Shown in pieces: positions 28,672 through 37,298 of a stretch of DNA of 64,000 bases. Every line of letters begins with the position of its first letter. Positions within the stretch are counted from its first letter, which is position 1. Origin of the DNA: Hydrogenophaga sp. (GTDB lineage Bacteria > Pseudomonadota > Gammaproteobacteria > Burkholderiales > Burkholderiaceae_C). Position numbers and translations under genes: made by a program. The notes under the pieces were generated by a model that was not told the DNA's origin, did no database searches, and worked only from the letters and a program-made list of their open reading frames with translations. The DNA is taken from NCBI RefSeq assembly GCF_018780075.1, contig NZ_JADMKB010000011.1:62001-126000 (forward strand), given 5' to 3'.

Positions 28672-30006
28672 ATGAATCCAAAGGCCCCTGGGGAACCAGG
28701 CCAGAGCTGCGACGTGCTCGTGATCGGCGGCGGCCCCGCTGGCTCGACCGTGGCCAGCCTGCTGGCCGAAAAAGGGCACCACGTGGTGGTGCTCGAAAAA
28801 GCCCACCACCCCCGTTTCCACATCGGTGAATCGCTGCTGCCGGCCAACCTGCCCCTGTTCGAGAAGATGGGCATCGCCGAGCAGGTCAAGGCCATCGGCA
28901 TGCACAAGCCCGGCGCCGAGTTCGTGTCGCCCGATCACGACTGGACACAGACTTTTCATTTTGCAGGCGCCTGGGACAAATCCATGCCCGCGGCCTACCA
29001 GGTGCGTCGCGCCGACTTCGACAACATCCTGTTCCGCCACGCGGCCGCCAAAGGCGCCGAGATGCACGAAGGCGTCAAGGTCACGGGGGTGGATTTCCTG
29101 GCCGACGGCGGCGCCGACATCACCGCGCGCTGCGACGATGGCCACGAGCAACGGTGGCGTGCGCGTTACGTGATCGACGCCTCGGGTCGAGACACCTTCC
29201 TCGCCAACCGCTTCAAGATCAAGCAGCGCAACCCCCGCCACAACAGCTCGGCGGTCTACGCCCACTTCGACGGCGCCCAGCGGCACGAAGGCAGCGACGA
29301 AGGCAACATCAGCATCTTCTGGTTCGCCCACGGCTGGTTCTGGTTCATCCCACTGACCAACGGCACCACCAGCATCGGCATGGTCACCTGGCCGTACCAC
29401 ATGAAGACGCGCGGGCAGCGCAGCCTGCAGCAGTTCATGATGGACAACATCGCGACCAGCCCCCCGCTCGTCGAACGCCTGAAGAACGCCACCCAGGTGA
29501 GCCCGGTCGAGGCCACCGGCAACTTCTCCTACGTCGCCCAAAGCAACCACGGCAACAACTACCTGATGCTCGGCGACGCCTACGCCTTCATCGACCCGGT
29601 GTTTTCGTCGGGGGTGTGGCTGGCCATGCACAGCGCGGTGGTCGGCGCGGACACCGTCGACACCTGCCTGCGCGAACCGAAGAAGGCGGGCGCCGCGCTC
29701 AGGCGCTTTGACCGCGTGATGCGCCACGGACCCAAGGCGTTTTCGTGGTTCATCTACCGCGTGACCAACCCCATCATGCGGGACTTCCTGATGGGCCCCC
29801 GAAACATCTTCCGCGTCGAAGAAGCCATCCTGTCGGTGCTGGCCGGCGACGTGTTCGGCAAGACACCGATCTGGCGCTCGATCCTGTTCTTCAAGGCCCT
29901 GTACTACACCGCCAACGTCCTTCAACCCCGGCGGGCGTTCATGGCCTGGCAGCGCCGCCGCTTCAACATCCGCCGGGTGGACGACCACGCCCTGTACAAC
30001 GCATGA
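28672..30006 (+). CDS. Flavin-dependent halogenase-like oxidoreductase (second)
   Basis: 444 residues. The FAD motif GGGPAGS is at 19-25, HPRFHIGESLLP at 46-57, and WxWxIP at 222-227 (WFWFIP). Lys79 in GMHKPGAEF falls where CmlS/PltM-type halogenases have their conserved lysine. LMLGDAYAFIDPVFSSGV matches the second FAD motif, with SSGV typical of this family. It likely halogenates an activated or free phenolic ring; in this locus the aryl head group is the obvious target. It overlaps the next gene by 4 bp. Confidence 0.82.
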   Translation: MNPKAPGEPGQSCDVLVIGGGPAGSTVASLLAEKGHHVVVLEKAHHPRFHIGESLLPANLPLFEKMGIAEQVKAIGMHKPGAEFVSPDHDWTQTFHFAGAWDKSMPAAYQVRRADFDNILFRHAAAKGAEMHEGVKVTGVDFLADGGADITARCDDGHEQRWRARYVIDASGRDTFLANRFKIKQRNPRHNSSAVYAHFDGAQRHEGSDEGNISIFWFAHGWFWFIPLTNGTTSIGMVTWPYHMKTRGQRSLQQFMMDNIATSPPLVERLKNATQVSPVEATGNFSYVAQSNHGNNYLMLGDAYAFIDPVFSSGVWLAMHSAVVGADTVDTCLREPKKAGAALRRFDRVMRHGPKAFSWFIYRVTNPIMRDFLMGPRNIFRVEEAILSVLAGDVFGKTPIWRSILFFKALYYTANVLQPRRAFMAWQRRRFNIRRVDDHALYNA

Positions 30007-30869
30007 CCCCCACCCACCGCCCTCCGTCCACGCCTTCTTTCACGCGGGCGGCTGCGGGCGCCCTGCTGTGTGGTGCGTTCGCTCAGGCCGCCCTGGCCGC
30101 CGAAGAAAAGCCCCTGTGGGAAGCCGGCGTCGGCGTCGCCACGGTCAGCTTCCCCGCCTACCGCGGGTCCGACCAGCGCCACAACTTCCTGCTGCCCTCG
30201 CCCTACTTCGTCTACCGGGGTGAGTTCCTCAAGGCCGATCGCGACGGCGTGCGCGCCGAACTGTTCGACTCAGACCTGGCGGAACTGACGGTTTCGGTGG
30301 CGCTGTCCCCACCCGCCTCCAGCGACGACATCCGCGCTCGCGCCGGCATGCCCGACCTCAAGGCCAACTTCGAGCTCGGGCCGCAGCTGAACCTGACCTT
30401 GTGGCGCACCGAGAACCGCGCCCGCCAGCTCAAGCTGCTGCTGCCCATGCGCGCCGCCTTCACGCTGGAGAAGAATTCCAGAAGCCTGGGCTGGGTCGTG
30501 CACCCGAAACTCAACCTCGACATCGGCGACCTGTCCGGCCTGCCCGGCTGGAACCTGGGGATGCAGCTCGGCCCGCTGTTCGGCGACCGCAAGCAGCACC
30601 ACTACTTCTACGGTGTCGATGCCGCCTACGCCACCCCCAGCCGCCCGGCCTACGCCGCTGGCGGCGGCTTCGCGGGCATGCAGTACGTCATGGGCGTGTC
30701 CAAGCGCTACCCGAAACACTGGGTCGGCGCCTTCCTGCGCTACGACAACCTGAGCGGAGCGCGCTTCGCCGACAGCCCGCTGGTGCGCACCAAGAACTAC
30801 GTCGCCGCCGGTGTGGCGGTCTCCTGGATCCTGGGTGAATCGGCAGAGCGCGTCGTGGTTGATGAGTGA
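30003..30869 (+). CDS. MipA/OmpV-family outer membrane protein
   Basis: 288 residues; ATG 30003 overlaps the previous stop (ATGA). A signal peptide ends near AQAALA. The body alternates beta-strand-like stretches: WEAGVGVATVSFPAYRGSDQ, NFLLPSPYFVYRGEFL, and a C-terminal strand VAAGVAVSWILGESAE. This pattern fits MipA/OmpV barrels (PF06629). It may hold or pass the pigment, or scaffold an envelope complex. The next gene starts inside its last codons. Confidence 0.8.
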   Translation: MTPTHRPPSTPSFTRAAAGALLCGAFAQAALAAEEKPLWEAGVGVATVSFPAYRGSDQRHNFLLPSPYFVYRGEFLKADRDGVRAELFDSDLAELTVSVALSPPASSDDIRARAGMPDLKANFELGPQLNLTLWRTENRARQLKLLLPMRAAFTLEKNSRSLGWVVHPKLNLDIGDLSGLPGWNLGMQLGPLFGDRKQHHYFYGVDAAYATPSRPAYAAGGGFAGMQYVMGVSKRYPKHWVGAFLRYDNLSGARFADSPLVRTKNYVAAGVAVSWILGESAERVVVDE

Positions 30870-31641
30870 CAGCAGCCTGCGCCGCAGCGGCCTGCTGTGG
30901 GCCTTGTACGAGCGCGTGGCCATGCACATCGGCCTGGGCAGCCTGGCGGCCCTCTGCCTGGCCTGGTTGCCCTTCGCGATGCTGCTCCACCCCGTGTTGC
31001 CGGCCCCGCTGGGCCAGCGCGTGGGCCGGCGCGTCATCATGCACGGCTTCCGTTTCTACCTGCGCATCCTGAGCACGCTGTGTGCCTGCCGCTTCGACCT
31101 GAGCGAGCTTGACGGCCTGCGCGACAAAGGCCCGCTGGTCATCGCGGCCAACCACCCTTCCTTGCTCGACGCGGTGCTGATCATTTCCCGCCTGCCCAAC
31201 GTGATCTGCGTGATGAAGGCCAGCCTGATGGACAACCTGCTGTTCGGCTCGGCCGCGCGGCTGGCACGCTACATCCGCAACGACGGCGTGATGCAGATCG
31301 TCGGGCAGAGCCGCGACGGGCTGCAGGCGGGCGGACAAGTGCTGATTTTCCCTGAGGGCACCCGGACCACCGCCTTCCCGATCAACCCGCTGACCCTGAC
31401 GCTGGGCATGATCGCCAGCCGCGCCAAGGCCCCCGTGCAAACCGTGATCCTGGAGTTCTCCACGCCCTACCTGGGCAAAGCCTGGCCGCTGTTCCGCCGA
31501 CCGGAACTGCCATTGCATGTCCGGGCCCGCCTGGGCCGGCGTTTCGACGTCCCCACCGACTTCACCGCTTTCACCCAGGAGCTGGACGCGTATTTCCGCC
31601 AAGAGATCGTCCCGCCCACCGAACCTGCCCACGATGACTGA
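30862..31641 (+). CDS. 1-acylglycerol-3-phosphate acyltransferase-like protein (PlsC family)
   Basis: 259 residues from ATG 30862, overlapping the MipA stop by 8 bp. One or two N-terminal hydrophobic segments (about 20-55), then the acyltransferase motifs NHPSLLD (His-x4-Asp) and FPEGTRT. PlsC-like enzymes move acyl groups onto glycerol-phosphate-type acceptors. In aryl polyene loci such enzymes are proposed to attach the polyene carboxylate to its lipid or sugar acceptor. It overlaps the next gene by 8 bp. Confidence 0.85.
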   Translation: MSDSSLRRSGLLWALYERVAMHIGLGSLAALCLAWLPFAMLLHPVLPAPLGQRVGRRVIMHGFRFYLRILSTLCACRFDLSELDGLRDKGPLVIAANHPSLLDAVLIISRLPNVICVMKASLMDNLLFGSAARLARYIRNDGVMQIVGQSRDGLQAGGQVLIFPEGTRTTAFPINPLTLTLGMIASRAKAPVQTVILEFSTPYLGKAWPLFRRPELPLHVRARLGRRFDVPTDFTAFTQELDAYFRQEIVPPTEPAHDD

Positions 31642-32416
31642 GCGAACCACGCCCACCCCCTCCACCACCCACCTGGTGTTGATCCCGAGTTACAACCCCG
31701 GCGCTGGTGTGCTGGAAACGGTGCGCCAGGCACGCGCCCAATGGACACCCGTCTGGGTCGTGGTCGATGGCAGCACCGACGGCACCGACAAAAGCCTGCT
31801 GGCCATCGCGCAAGACGACCCGGGCCTCAAGGTGATCGTGCTGCCGGTGAACCAGGGCAAGGGCGCCGCCGTGCTCGAAGGCATCTCCCTGGCGGCCCAG
31901 GCCGGGTTCACCCACGCGCTCACCATGGACTCCGACGGGCAACATCCGGCCGACCTGATCCCGACCTTCATGGCCGCCTCACAGCGCGACGCCGGCACCA
32001 TGGTGCTGGGCAAGCCGGTGTTCGGCCCGGAAGCGCCGGCGCTGCGCGTCAACGGCCGCAAGGTGTCCAACGGCTGGGCCAACCTGGAAACGCTGTGGAT
32101 GGGCGTGGGCGACTCGCTCTACGGTTTTCGCGTCTACCCGATCGCGCCGCTCATCCTGGTCATGCGCGGCAACCGCTTCATGCGCCGCTTCGACTTCGAC
32201 CCCGAGGCCGTGGTGCGACTGTGCTGGGCGGGCGTGCGGCCGGTCAACATCGACGCGCCGGTGCGCTACCTGAGCGCCGAAGAAGGGGGCGTGTCGCACT
32301 TCAAATACCTGCGCGACAACACCCTGCTGACCTGGATGCACACGCGGCTCTTCCTGGGCTTTGTCGTGCGCTTGCCCCTGCTGATCTGGCGCCGGCTGAG
32401 CGCCCCTGGACGATGA
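31634..32416 (+). CDS. Family 2 glycosyltransferase of the aryl polyene locus
   Basis: 260 residues. The GT2 fold shows LIPSYNPG, VVDGSTDGTDKSL, the metal-binding DSDGQHPADLIP and a C-terminal hydrophobic stretch (RLFLGFVVRLPLLIWRR). It resembles dolichyl-phosphate mannose synthase-type enzymes. GT2 genes are regular members of aryl polyene loci and may glycosylate the pigment or its lipid anchor. It is linked by short overlaps to its neighbours on both sides. Confidence 0.87.
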   Translation: MTERTTPTPSTTHLVLIPSYNPGAGVLETVRQARAQWTPVWVVVDGSTDGTDKSLLAIAQDDPGLKVIVLPVNQGKGAAVLEGISLAAQAGFTHALTMDSDGQHPADLIPTFMAASQRDAGTMVLGKPVFGPEAPALRVNGRKVSNGWANLETLWMGVGDSLYGFRVYPIAPLILVMRGNRFMRRFDFDPEAVVRLCWAGVRPVNIDAPVRYLSAEEGGVSHFKYLRDNTLLTWMHTRLFLGFVVRLPLLIWRRLSAPGR

Positions 32417-33180
32417 ACATGAACCCCTCCACACAAGAATCCACCGGCGCGCTGAAATCCGACCCGCGCATGAAGCAGTACTTCAGCAGCGAGGACGAGC
32501 GCCGCCGCATGACGAAGACCCTGTTTGACGACGCCGCGCCCGGCTACGACACGGCCGAGTCGCTGACCGGGCTGGGCAGCGGCGCCTGGTACCGGCGCGA
32601 GGTGCTGATGCGCATGGGTCTGAAGAAAGGCATGACGCTGCTGGACGTGGCGGCGGGCACGGGCCTGGTCACCGTGCCCGGCGTGGAACTGGTCGGGCCA
32701 GAGGGCCGCGTGATCGCGCTGGACCCGTCCCCCGGCATGCTCGCCGAGCTGCGCAAGAAGGTCGCCGTCGAAACGCTGGAAGGTTATGCCGAGGCCATTC
32801 CCCTGCCCGACGCGCAGGTGGACTTCGTCTCGATGGGCTATGCCCTGCGCCATGTCGGCGACATCCACAAGGCGTTCGCCGAGTACCTGCGCGTGCTGCG
32901 CCCGGGCGGCCAGGTCTGCATCATGGAAATCAGCCGCCCGCGCAGCCGCCTGCTGCGGGGCCTGCTGTCGTTTCACATCGCCGTGCTGGTGCCCCTGCTC
33001 GCCCGCCTGACCGGCCGCCATGCCGACGTGAAACGGCTCTGGGTGTACTACGGCGACACCATCGAAGCCGCGCTCGACCCCGACACCATCCAGGAGGCCC
33101 TGCGCCGCGCCGGCTTTGCCGACGTCGCCTGCTCGGTCAGCCTGGGCATCTTCCGCGAGTACACCGGACACAAACCATGA
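32413..33180 (+). CDS. UbiE/Coq5-like SAM methyltransferase
   Basis: 255 residues from ATG 32413 (ATGA overlap). SAM-binding motif LLDVAAGTGLVTVPGVE, acidic strand VIALDPSPGML, and YALRHVGDIHKAFAEYLRVLRPGGQVCIMEISRP, close to the UbiE pattern. The class methylates aromatic rings or quinones. In the pigment context it could methylate the aryl head group (for example C-methylation at position 3 or O-methylation). It overlaps the antiporter start. Confidence 0.85.
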   Translation: MNMNPSTQESTGALKSDPRMKQYFSSEDERRRMTKTLFDDAAPGYDTAESLTGLGSGAWYRREVLMRMGLKKGMTLLDVAAGTGLVTVPGVELVGPEGRVIALDPSPGMLAELRKKVAVETLEGYAEAIPLPDAQVDFVSMGYALRHVGDIHKAFAEYLRVLRPGGQVCIMEISRPRSRLLRGLLSFHIAVLVPLLARLTGRHADVKRLWVYYGDTIEAALDPDTIQEALRRAGFADVACSVSLGIFREYTGHKP

Positions 33181-34370
33181 ACGCCACCGAACTCTTCCTG
33201 ATCGCGATGCTCATCATCTTCAGCCTGCCCTGGCTGGTGTGGCGGGTGTTCAAGACCGACTACTTCGCGCCGCTGGTCGTGGTGCAGATCCTCATGGGCA
33301 TCGTGCTGGGCCCGGGCGTGCTCGGCCATTGGTTCCCGGAGTACTACCAGTTCGTCTTCACCCCGCCCGTGGTGCAGTCGCTCAACGGCGTCGCCTGGTG
33401 GGCGGTGATGCTGTTCGTGATGATCGCCGGCATCGAGCTGGACCTCGCTCAGGCCTGGAAGCACCGCCGCGAAAGCGGCATCACCGCTGGCCTCGCGCTG
33501 GGCGCGCCGCTGCTGCTGGGCTGTGGCGCGGCGGTCGTGCTGCTGGGGTTTGACGGCTGGGTTGGCCCGAAGGCGCTGGGCTGGCAGTTCGTGTTGGGCA
33601 TCGGCATGGCCTGCGCGGTCACGGCCCTGCCCATCCTGATCCTGCTGATGGAGAAACTCGACATCCTGCGCGCACCGCTGGGCCAGCGCATCCTGCGCTA
33701 CGCCAGTCTGGACGACATCGCGATCTGGGGCGTGCTGGCCCTGATCCTGATGGACTGGAGCCGCATCGGCAAACAGGTGATCTTTCTGGTGGGCTTCGTG
33801 GTGCTGGGCTGGGCGTTTCGCCGCCTCATGGCCTGGCTGGAGGAGAAGGACCGCTGGTACGTGGCGCTGATCTGGCTGGCCATCTGCGGCTTCGGCGCCG
33901 ACTGGTCGGGCCTGCACTACATGGTGGGCGCCTTCCTCGCGGGCGCCATCATGGACGCGCACTGGTTCAACCAGGACAAGCTCGACCAGCTGCGCCACCA
34001 CGTGCTGCTGGTGATGATGCCGGTGTTTTTCCTCTCCACCGGGCTGCGCACCAACTGGGCGGTCGGTGGTTTCGAGGTGTTCGCAGCAGCAGCCTTGCTG
34101 CTGGTGGTGTCGGTGGCGGGCAAGCTGATCGGCGTGCGCATCGCCGGCAAGGTGCTGGGCTGGGGCCCGGGCGAGGCGTCGCTCATTGGCTGGCTGCTGC
34201 AGACCAAGGCGCTGATCATGATCATCTTCGCCAACATCCTGCTGGACAAACAGATCATCACCAACGAGACCTTCACCGCCTTGCTGCTGATGGCAGTGGC
34301 CAGCACCATGCTGACGGTGCCGGTGGTGGCGCCGAAACTTCGGAGGCTGGGTCAGGCTTTGGGCGGCTGA
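33177..34370 (+). CDS. Cation:proton antiporter (CPA2/Kef type)
   Basis: 397 residues with about 11-12 hydrophobic segments. Family features include VMIAGIELDLAQAW, LGIGMACAVTALPILILLMEKL, the paired DD of LRYASLDDIAIWGV and HYMVGAFLAGAIMDAHWFN. No C-terminal TrkA-N domain is present. It exchanges K+ or Na+ for protons across the inner membrane. Its ATG overlaps the methyltransferase stop, so it belongs to the same unit; its link to pigment synthesis is unknown. Confidence 0.87.
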   Translation: MNATELFLIAMLIIFSLPWLVWRVFKTDYFAPLVVVQILMGIVLGPGVLGHWFPEYYQFVFTPPVVQSLNGVAWWAVMLFVMIAGIELDLAQAWKHRRESGITAGLALGAPLLLGCGAAVVLLGFDGWVGPKALGWQFVLGIGMACAVTALPILILLMEKLDILRAPLGQRILRYASLDDIAIWGVLALILMDWSRIGKQVIFLVGFVVLGWAFRRLMAWLEEKDRWYVALIWLAICGFGADWSGLHYMVGAFLAGAIMDAHWFNQDKLDQLRHHVLLVMMPVFFLSTGLRTNWAVGGFEVFAAAALLLVVSVAGKLIGVRIAGKVLGWGPGEASLIGWLLQTKALIMIIFANILLDKQIITNETFTALLLMAVASTMLTVPVVAPKLRRLGQALGG

Positions 34371-34814
34371 CCTGTTTCACTGATCCGCTTCTGTTGGCCC
34401 CCACCTTCCTTCGGCACTCAGTTGTGTGGGCAGGGGCAGGTGGTCCGGGTGTTCGTTCTCCGTCCCACCTCTCGGGCGGATGCCTGTGTGCGCTGCCGTT
34501 GCTTCATCAACTCCGTTGTGGTTTTCAGCCGCGTGGGCAACCGCGAATGGGGACTCCGCCCGCTCACCCAACCCACCTGCCCCCCAAGTAACGTTAGAGC
34601 GAACCGCCGGCACACCCACTTGTCTTTGGGGACGATGGTGGCATCCCCGGGCGCAGGCCCCATTCGCCGTTGCCACAGAGGCGGCTTGCTCACGCGTTGT
34701 TGACGCGGTAACAGGCGCCTGCGCAAACAGGCGACGGCGAGCGTGGGCCGGAGAACGGGGGTGACGCCATCGGCCTGCGCGAGGTGCAGGCAAGTCACTC
34801 CCCCGATGGGACCC
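34371..34814. other. Intergenic region between the two converging pigment units
   Basis: Some 440 bases between the stop codons of the plus- and minus-strand units. Open frames occur but look like chance frames in GC-rich DNA. It holds a CAGGCGCCTG palindrome and the sequence AACGTTAGAGC, but no hairpin followed by a T-run that I can support as a terminator. It may be repetitive DNA of this lineage. Confidence 0.4.
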
Positions 34815-35294
34815 TCAGGTGTCCGGGCAGCCCACCCGCTCCACCGTGATCGCGCCCATCACCGTCACCCCCTTGGCCGCGTTGTCGCCACCCCAGACGG
34901 TCGTGCCACCCGAGGCCGACGCCAGGCGCGCGCGGCAGTGCAGCTTGATGTCCATGCCCCCCATCACGTTGACGGCCGAGCGCAGGCAGTACCAGCCGTT
35001 GGGGTTGAGCAGCTCGATCTCGGAGGCGCCCATCACGTTCACGCCCGGGTTGACCAGGATCAGTGCGGGCGTGTCGGTGACCTCGCGGTCGGCGGTGCTG
35101 GGCCCGCGCCCGAACACCTTCACCGAGGTGGCCAGGGTCCGGTAGGTGGGGCGGCTGCCGAAGGGGTGGTTGTCGCCCCAGGCCCGCAGACAGGCTTCCA
35201 GCGCCGGGCTGTCCGCCTGCGCTTGCGCCAGACCCGAGCCCATCAGCCCCAGAAGGAGCACCGCCAGGCGCCGTGAAAAACCAACTGTTGTCAT
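34815..35294 (-). CDS. Small secreted protein with repeated V-x-G strands
   Basis: 159 residues from ATG 35294. A signal peptide ends near residue 27 (GLAQAQA). The mature part repeats a short strand-turn unit: VFG at 60-62, VMG at 87-89, VMG at 110-112, VWG at 133-135 and VMG at 145-147, three of them inside V-N/T-V-M-G. The spacing near 23 residues suggests a small beta-solenoid. Four Cys (35, 103, 120, 156) could form two disulfides. I know no family for it. It is the last gene of the long minus-strand unit, 38 bp after the ketoreductase, and so probably acts on or with the pigment in the periplasm or at the outer membrane. Confidence 0.7.
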   Translation of the reverse strand: MTTVGFSRRLAVLLLGLMGSGLAQAQADSPALEACLRAWGDNHPFGSRPTYRTLATSVKVFGRGPSTADREVTDTPALILVNPGVNVMGASEIELLNPNGWYCLRSAVNVMGGMDIKLHCRARLASASGGTTVWGGDNAAKGVTVMGAITVERVGCPDT

Positions 35295-35332
35295 GCGCTG
35301 AACTCCTTGCCGCCAGGGCAGCGATGGCGCGT

Positions 35333-36070
35333 TCAGATCATCGCGCCGTTGATCGAAATCACCTGCCCGGAAATATAGCCCGCCTGATCGGACGCGAGGA
35401 AGGCCACGAGGTCGGCCACCTCTTTCGGCTGACCGACCCGCTGCATCGGGACCAAACGTTTGACCATGTCGGCATCGAACGTGCCCTCGATCATGCCGGT
35501 GGCGATCAGCCCGGGCGCCACGGCGTTGACCGTCACGCCCCGGCTCGCCAGCTCCAGCGCCAGCGACTTGCTCGCGGCGTGCAGCGCGCCCTTGGCGGCC
35601 GAGTAGTTCACCTGCCCCCGGTTGCCCGCCACGGCCGCCACCGACGAGATGCTGACGATGCGACCCCAGCGCGTGCGCATCATGGGCATGGTCAGTGGCT
35701 GGGTCACATTGAAGAAGCCGTTGAGCGACACGTCGAGCACGCGGTCCCACTGCTCGCCACTCATGCCCGGGAACACGGCGTCGTCGTGGATGCCGGCGTT
35801 GTTGACCAGGATCTGGATGGCCCCGGCCTCGGTCAGCGCTTCCAGCGCGGCGGCGGTCGCCGCCCGGTCGGTGATGTCGAAGGCCACGGCCTCGGCGCTG
35901 CCGCCCTCGGCCACGATCTGCGCCGCGATGGCCTGCGCTTTCTCCAGGCCACGGTTGGCGTGCACGATGACATGGTGGCCGTCGGCGGCCAGGCGCTGGC
36001 AGATCGCGGCACCGATGCCACCGCTGCCGCCGGTGACCAGGGCGCGCCGGCTTTTCGCTGAAGAGGTCAT
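35333..36070 (-). CDS. Aryl polyene 3-oxoacyl-ACP reductase (FabG/ApeQ-like)
   Basis: 245 residues of the SDR fold. The NADPH motif TGGSGGIG is at 13-20, NNAG at 90-93, and the catalytic Ser142/143, Tyr156 and Lys160 in NYSAAK. It reduces the 3-oxo group in each polyene extension round. It overlaps the dehydratase gene by 4 bp. Assignment to the pigment pathway rather than to fatty acid synthesis rests on the surrounding KS, CLF and DH genes. Confidence 0.9.
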   Translation of the reverse strand: MTSSAKSRRALVTGGSGGIGAAICQRLAADGHHVIVHANRGLEKAQAIAAQIVAEGGSAEAVAFDITDRAATAAALEALTEAGAIQILVNNAGIHDDAVFPGMSGEQWDRVLDVSLNGFFNVTQPLTMPMMRTRWGRIVSISSVAAVAGNRGQVNYSAAKGALHAASKSLALELASRGVTVNAVAPGLIATGMIEGTFDADMVKRLVPMQRVGQPKEVADLVAFLASDQAGYISGQVISINGAMI

Positions 36071-36501
36071 AAGGTTTGAGCGTCGAGCACCACCGAGGCA
36101 CGGCCTTCGATCAGGCAGCGCTCACCGTGGTGGAGGTGGAATTGATAGAGGATGAGGCGCGCGTCACCCGACAGTCGCTCGGCGGTCACGCGCAGCGGCC
36201 CGGCCAGATCGTCCAGCCGGTTCACGTGCAGGCTGAGGCCGCGCACGCTGGTGAGGTAGCCCTGCGTGGGCGCGGCGTCGGACTTCGCCAGCAAGGCACC
36301 GTGCACGGCCATGGCCTGCGCGGCGTACTCCACGCCGGTCGCGGCCCCCAGGCGGTCTGCGGCACGCAAGGGGTTCAGGGGATCGGTGTGGCTCAGCGCG
36401 TCGCAGACGATGCGCTGCTCGCTCCACTCAAGCACGTTCTCCAGCAGGCACATGCGGCCCTGGTGGGGAATGTGCGCGGCGATCCAGGCGTGGTTCAACA
36501 C
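36067..36501 (-). CDS. Aryl polyene 3-hydroxyacyl-ACP dehydratase (ApeP-like)
   Basis: 144 residues from GTG 36501, with AGGTGGA upstream inside the preceding gene; TTG 36498 is an alternative. The frame is open far upstream, but those residues are not family-like. The hot-dog fold is seen in IPHQGRMCLLENVLEW, TGVEYAAQAMAVHGAL and FHLHHGERCLIEGRASVVL. In known aryl polyene systems an ApeP-type protein works as a heterodimer with a FabZ/ApeI-type partner, here at 44,685. It overlaps both neighbours by a few bases. Confidence 0.82.
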   Translation of the reverse strand: MLNHAWIAAHIPHQGRMCLLENVLEWSEQRIVCDALSHTDPLNPLRAADRLGAATGVEYAAQAMAVHGALLAKSDAAPTQGYLTSVRGLSLHVNRLDDLAGPLRVTAERLSGDARLILYQFHLHHGERCLIEGRASVVLDAQTL

Positions 36502-37298
36502 GGTTGAAGGTCCACCTGCAGCTGCATGGGCGCGAGGTAGTCGAGCACCACCGGACCGGCCAGGCCGCGCGCCAGGCGCTGCAGCAAGGGCAAGGCGCGC
36601 ATGGCCGGGATGTTCTGGCGCAGGCCTTCCATGGCCGTGTCGCCCAGCACCTCGGCCTGTGCCCGGCTGGGCGTCACCGTGATCGACGCCAGCGAAGCGT
36701 CGCTGCGCTGGGCGCTGAGCAGCAAGGCCACGCCGCCGCAGTCGGGCGTGTCGCGCTTGGCGTGCAGCGGCTCGGGGTACTCGCTGTCGTAGGCCACCAG
36801 CAGCACCGGCTGGCCGTCCATGGCCACCTGGGCCAGAGCGTCCAGCAGACCCGCGCCGAAGCTGGCGTCGAACGCGCCCAGCACCTGGCACGGCGCCATG
36901 CTGTGCGTGGCGATGCCCCAGTAGCCGGCCGCGGCGTTGTGCACCGAGTTGTGAAAGCGCGTGGGCGAGATCTGGCGGTCGTCGCCCGCGAGCTGCTCGC
37001 ACAGCGAATGGCAGTTGTGGCCGTCGGCGCCGGACGCGGCGAACACCGTGGCCAGCGTGGAAGCGTCGGCGCCCGCGTGGGTCACCGCCTCCTGGCCCAC
37101 GCCCAGGCTGAGCCGGATGACGCGGCTGGCGCGTCGGCGCTCGGCCGGGGGCAGCAGCAAGGGCACCGGCAGCACGCTCGGTGCCGGCACATGGGCCACC
37201 TCGCCGCGCAGCACCGCCGACGCGGTGGCCCAGTCGGGCAGACCGGGCGCGATCAGACCGATGCCGTTGATCCAGGCTTGCAGGGGTGCTGCGTTCAT
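36495..37298 (-). CDS. Beta-ketoacyl synthase chain-length factor (ApeC-like)
   Basis: 267 residues, matching the short CLF family of aryl polyene loci: INGIGLIAPGLPDWATASAVL, PPAERRRASRVIRLSL, FHNSVHNAAAGYWGIATHS, and VAYDSEYPEPL. It has no ketosynthase active Cys-His-His set. In aryl polyene systems it pairs with the neighbouring KS to set chain length. Its ATG overlaps the KS stop (ATGA). A decayed second copy lies at 26,590. Confidence 0.88.
   Translation of the reverse strand: MNAAPLQAWINGIGLIAPGLPDWATASAVLRGEVAHVPAPSVLPVPLLLPPAERRRASRVIRLSLGVGQEAVTHAGADASTLATVFAASGADGHNCHSLCEQLAGDDRQISPTRFHNSVHNAAAGYWGIATHSMAPCQVLGAFDASFGAGLLDALAQVAMDGQPVLLVAYDSEYPEPLHAKRDTPDCGGVALLLSAQRSDASLASITVTPSRAQAEVLGDTAMEGLRQNIPAMRALPLLQRLARGLAGPVVLDYLAPMQLQVDLQPC

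Noticed and set aside
34580-34620. AACGTTAGAGC resembles the GTTRRRY core of an integron attC site
   Set aside because: No matching RYYYAAC partner arm in a foldable palindrome and no integrase gene nearby.
34377-34793. A 138-codon minus-strand open frame in the gap between pigment units
   Set aside because: Composition is that of chance frames in GC-rich DNA, overlapping frames exist on both strands, and no family-like motif or ribosome site is present.
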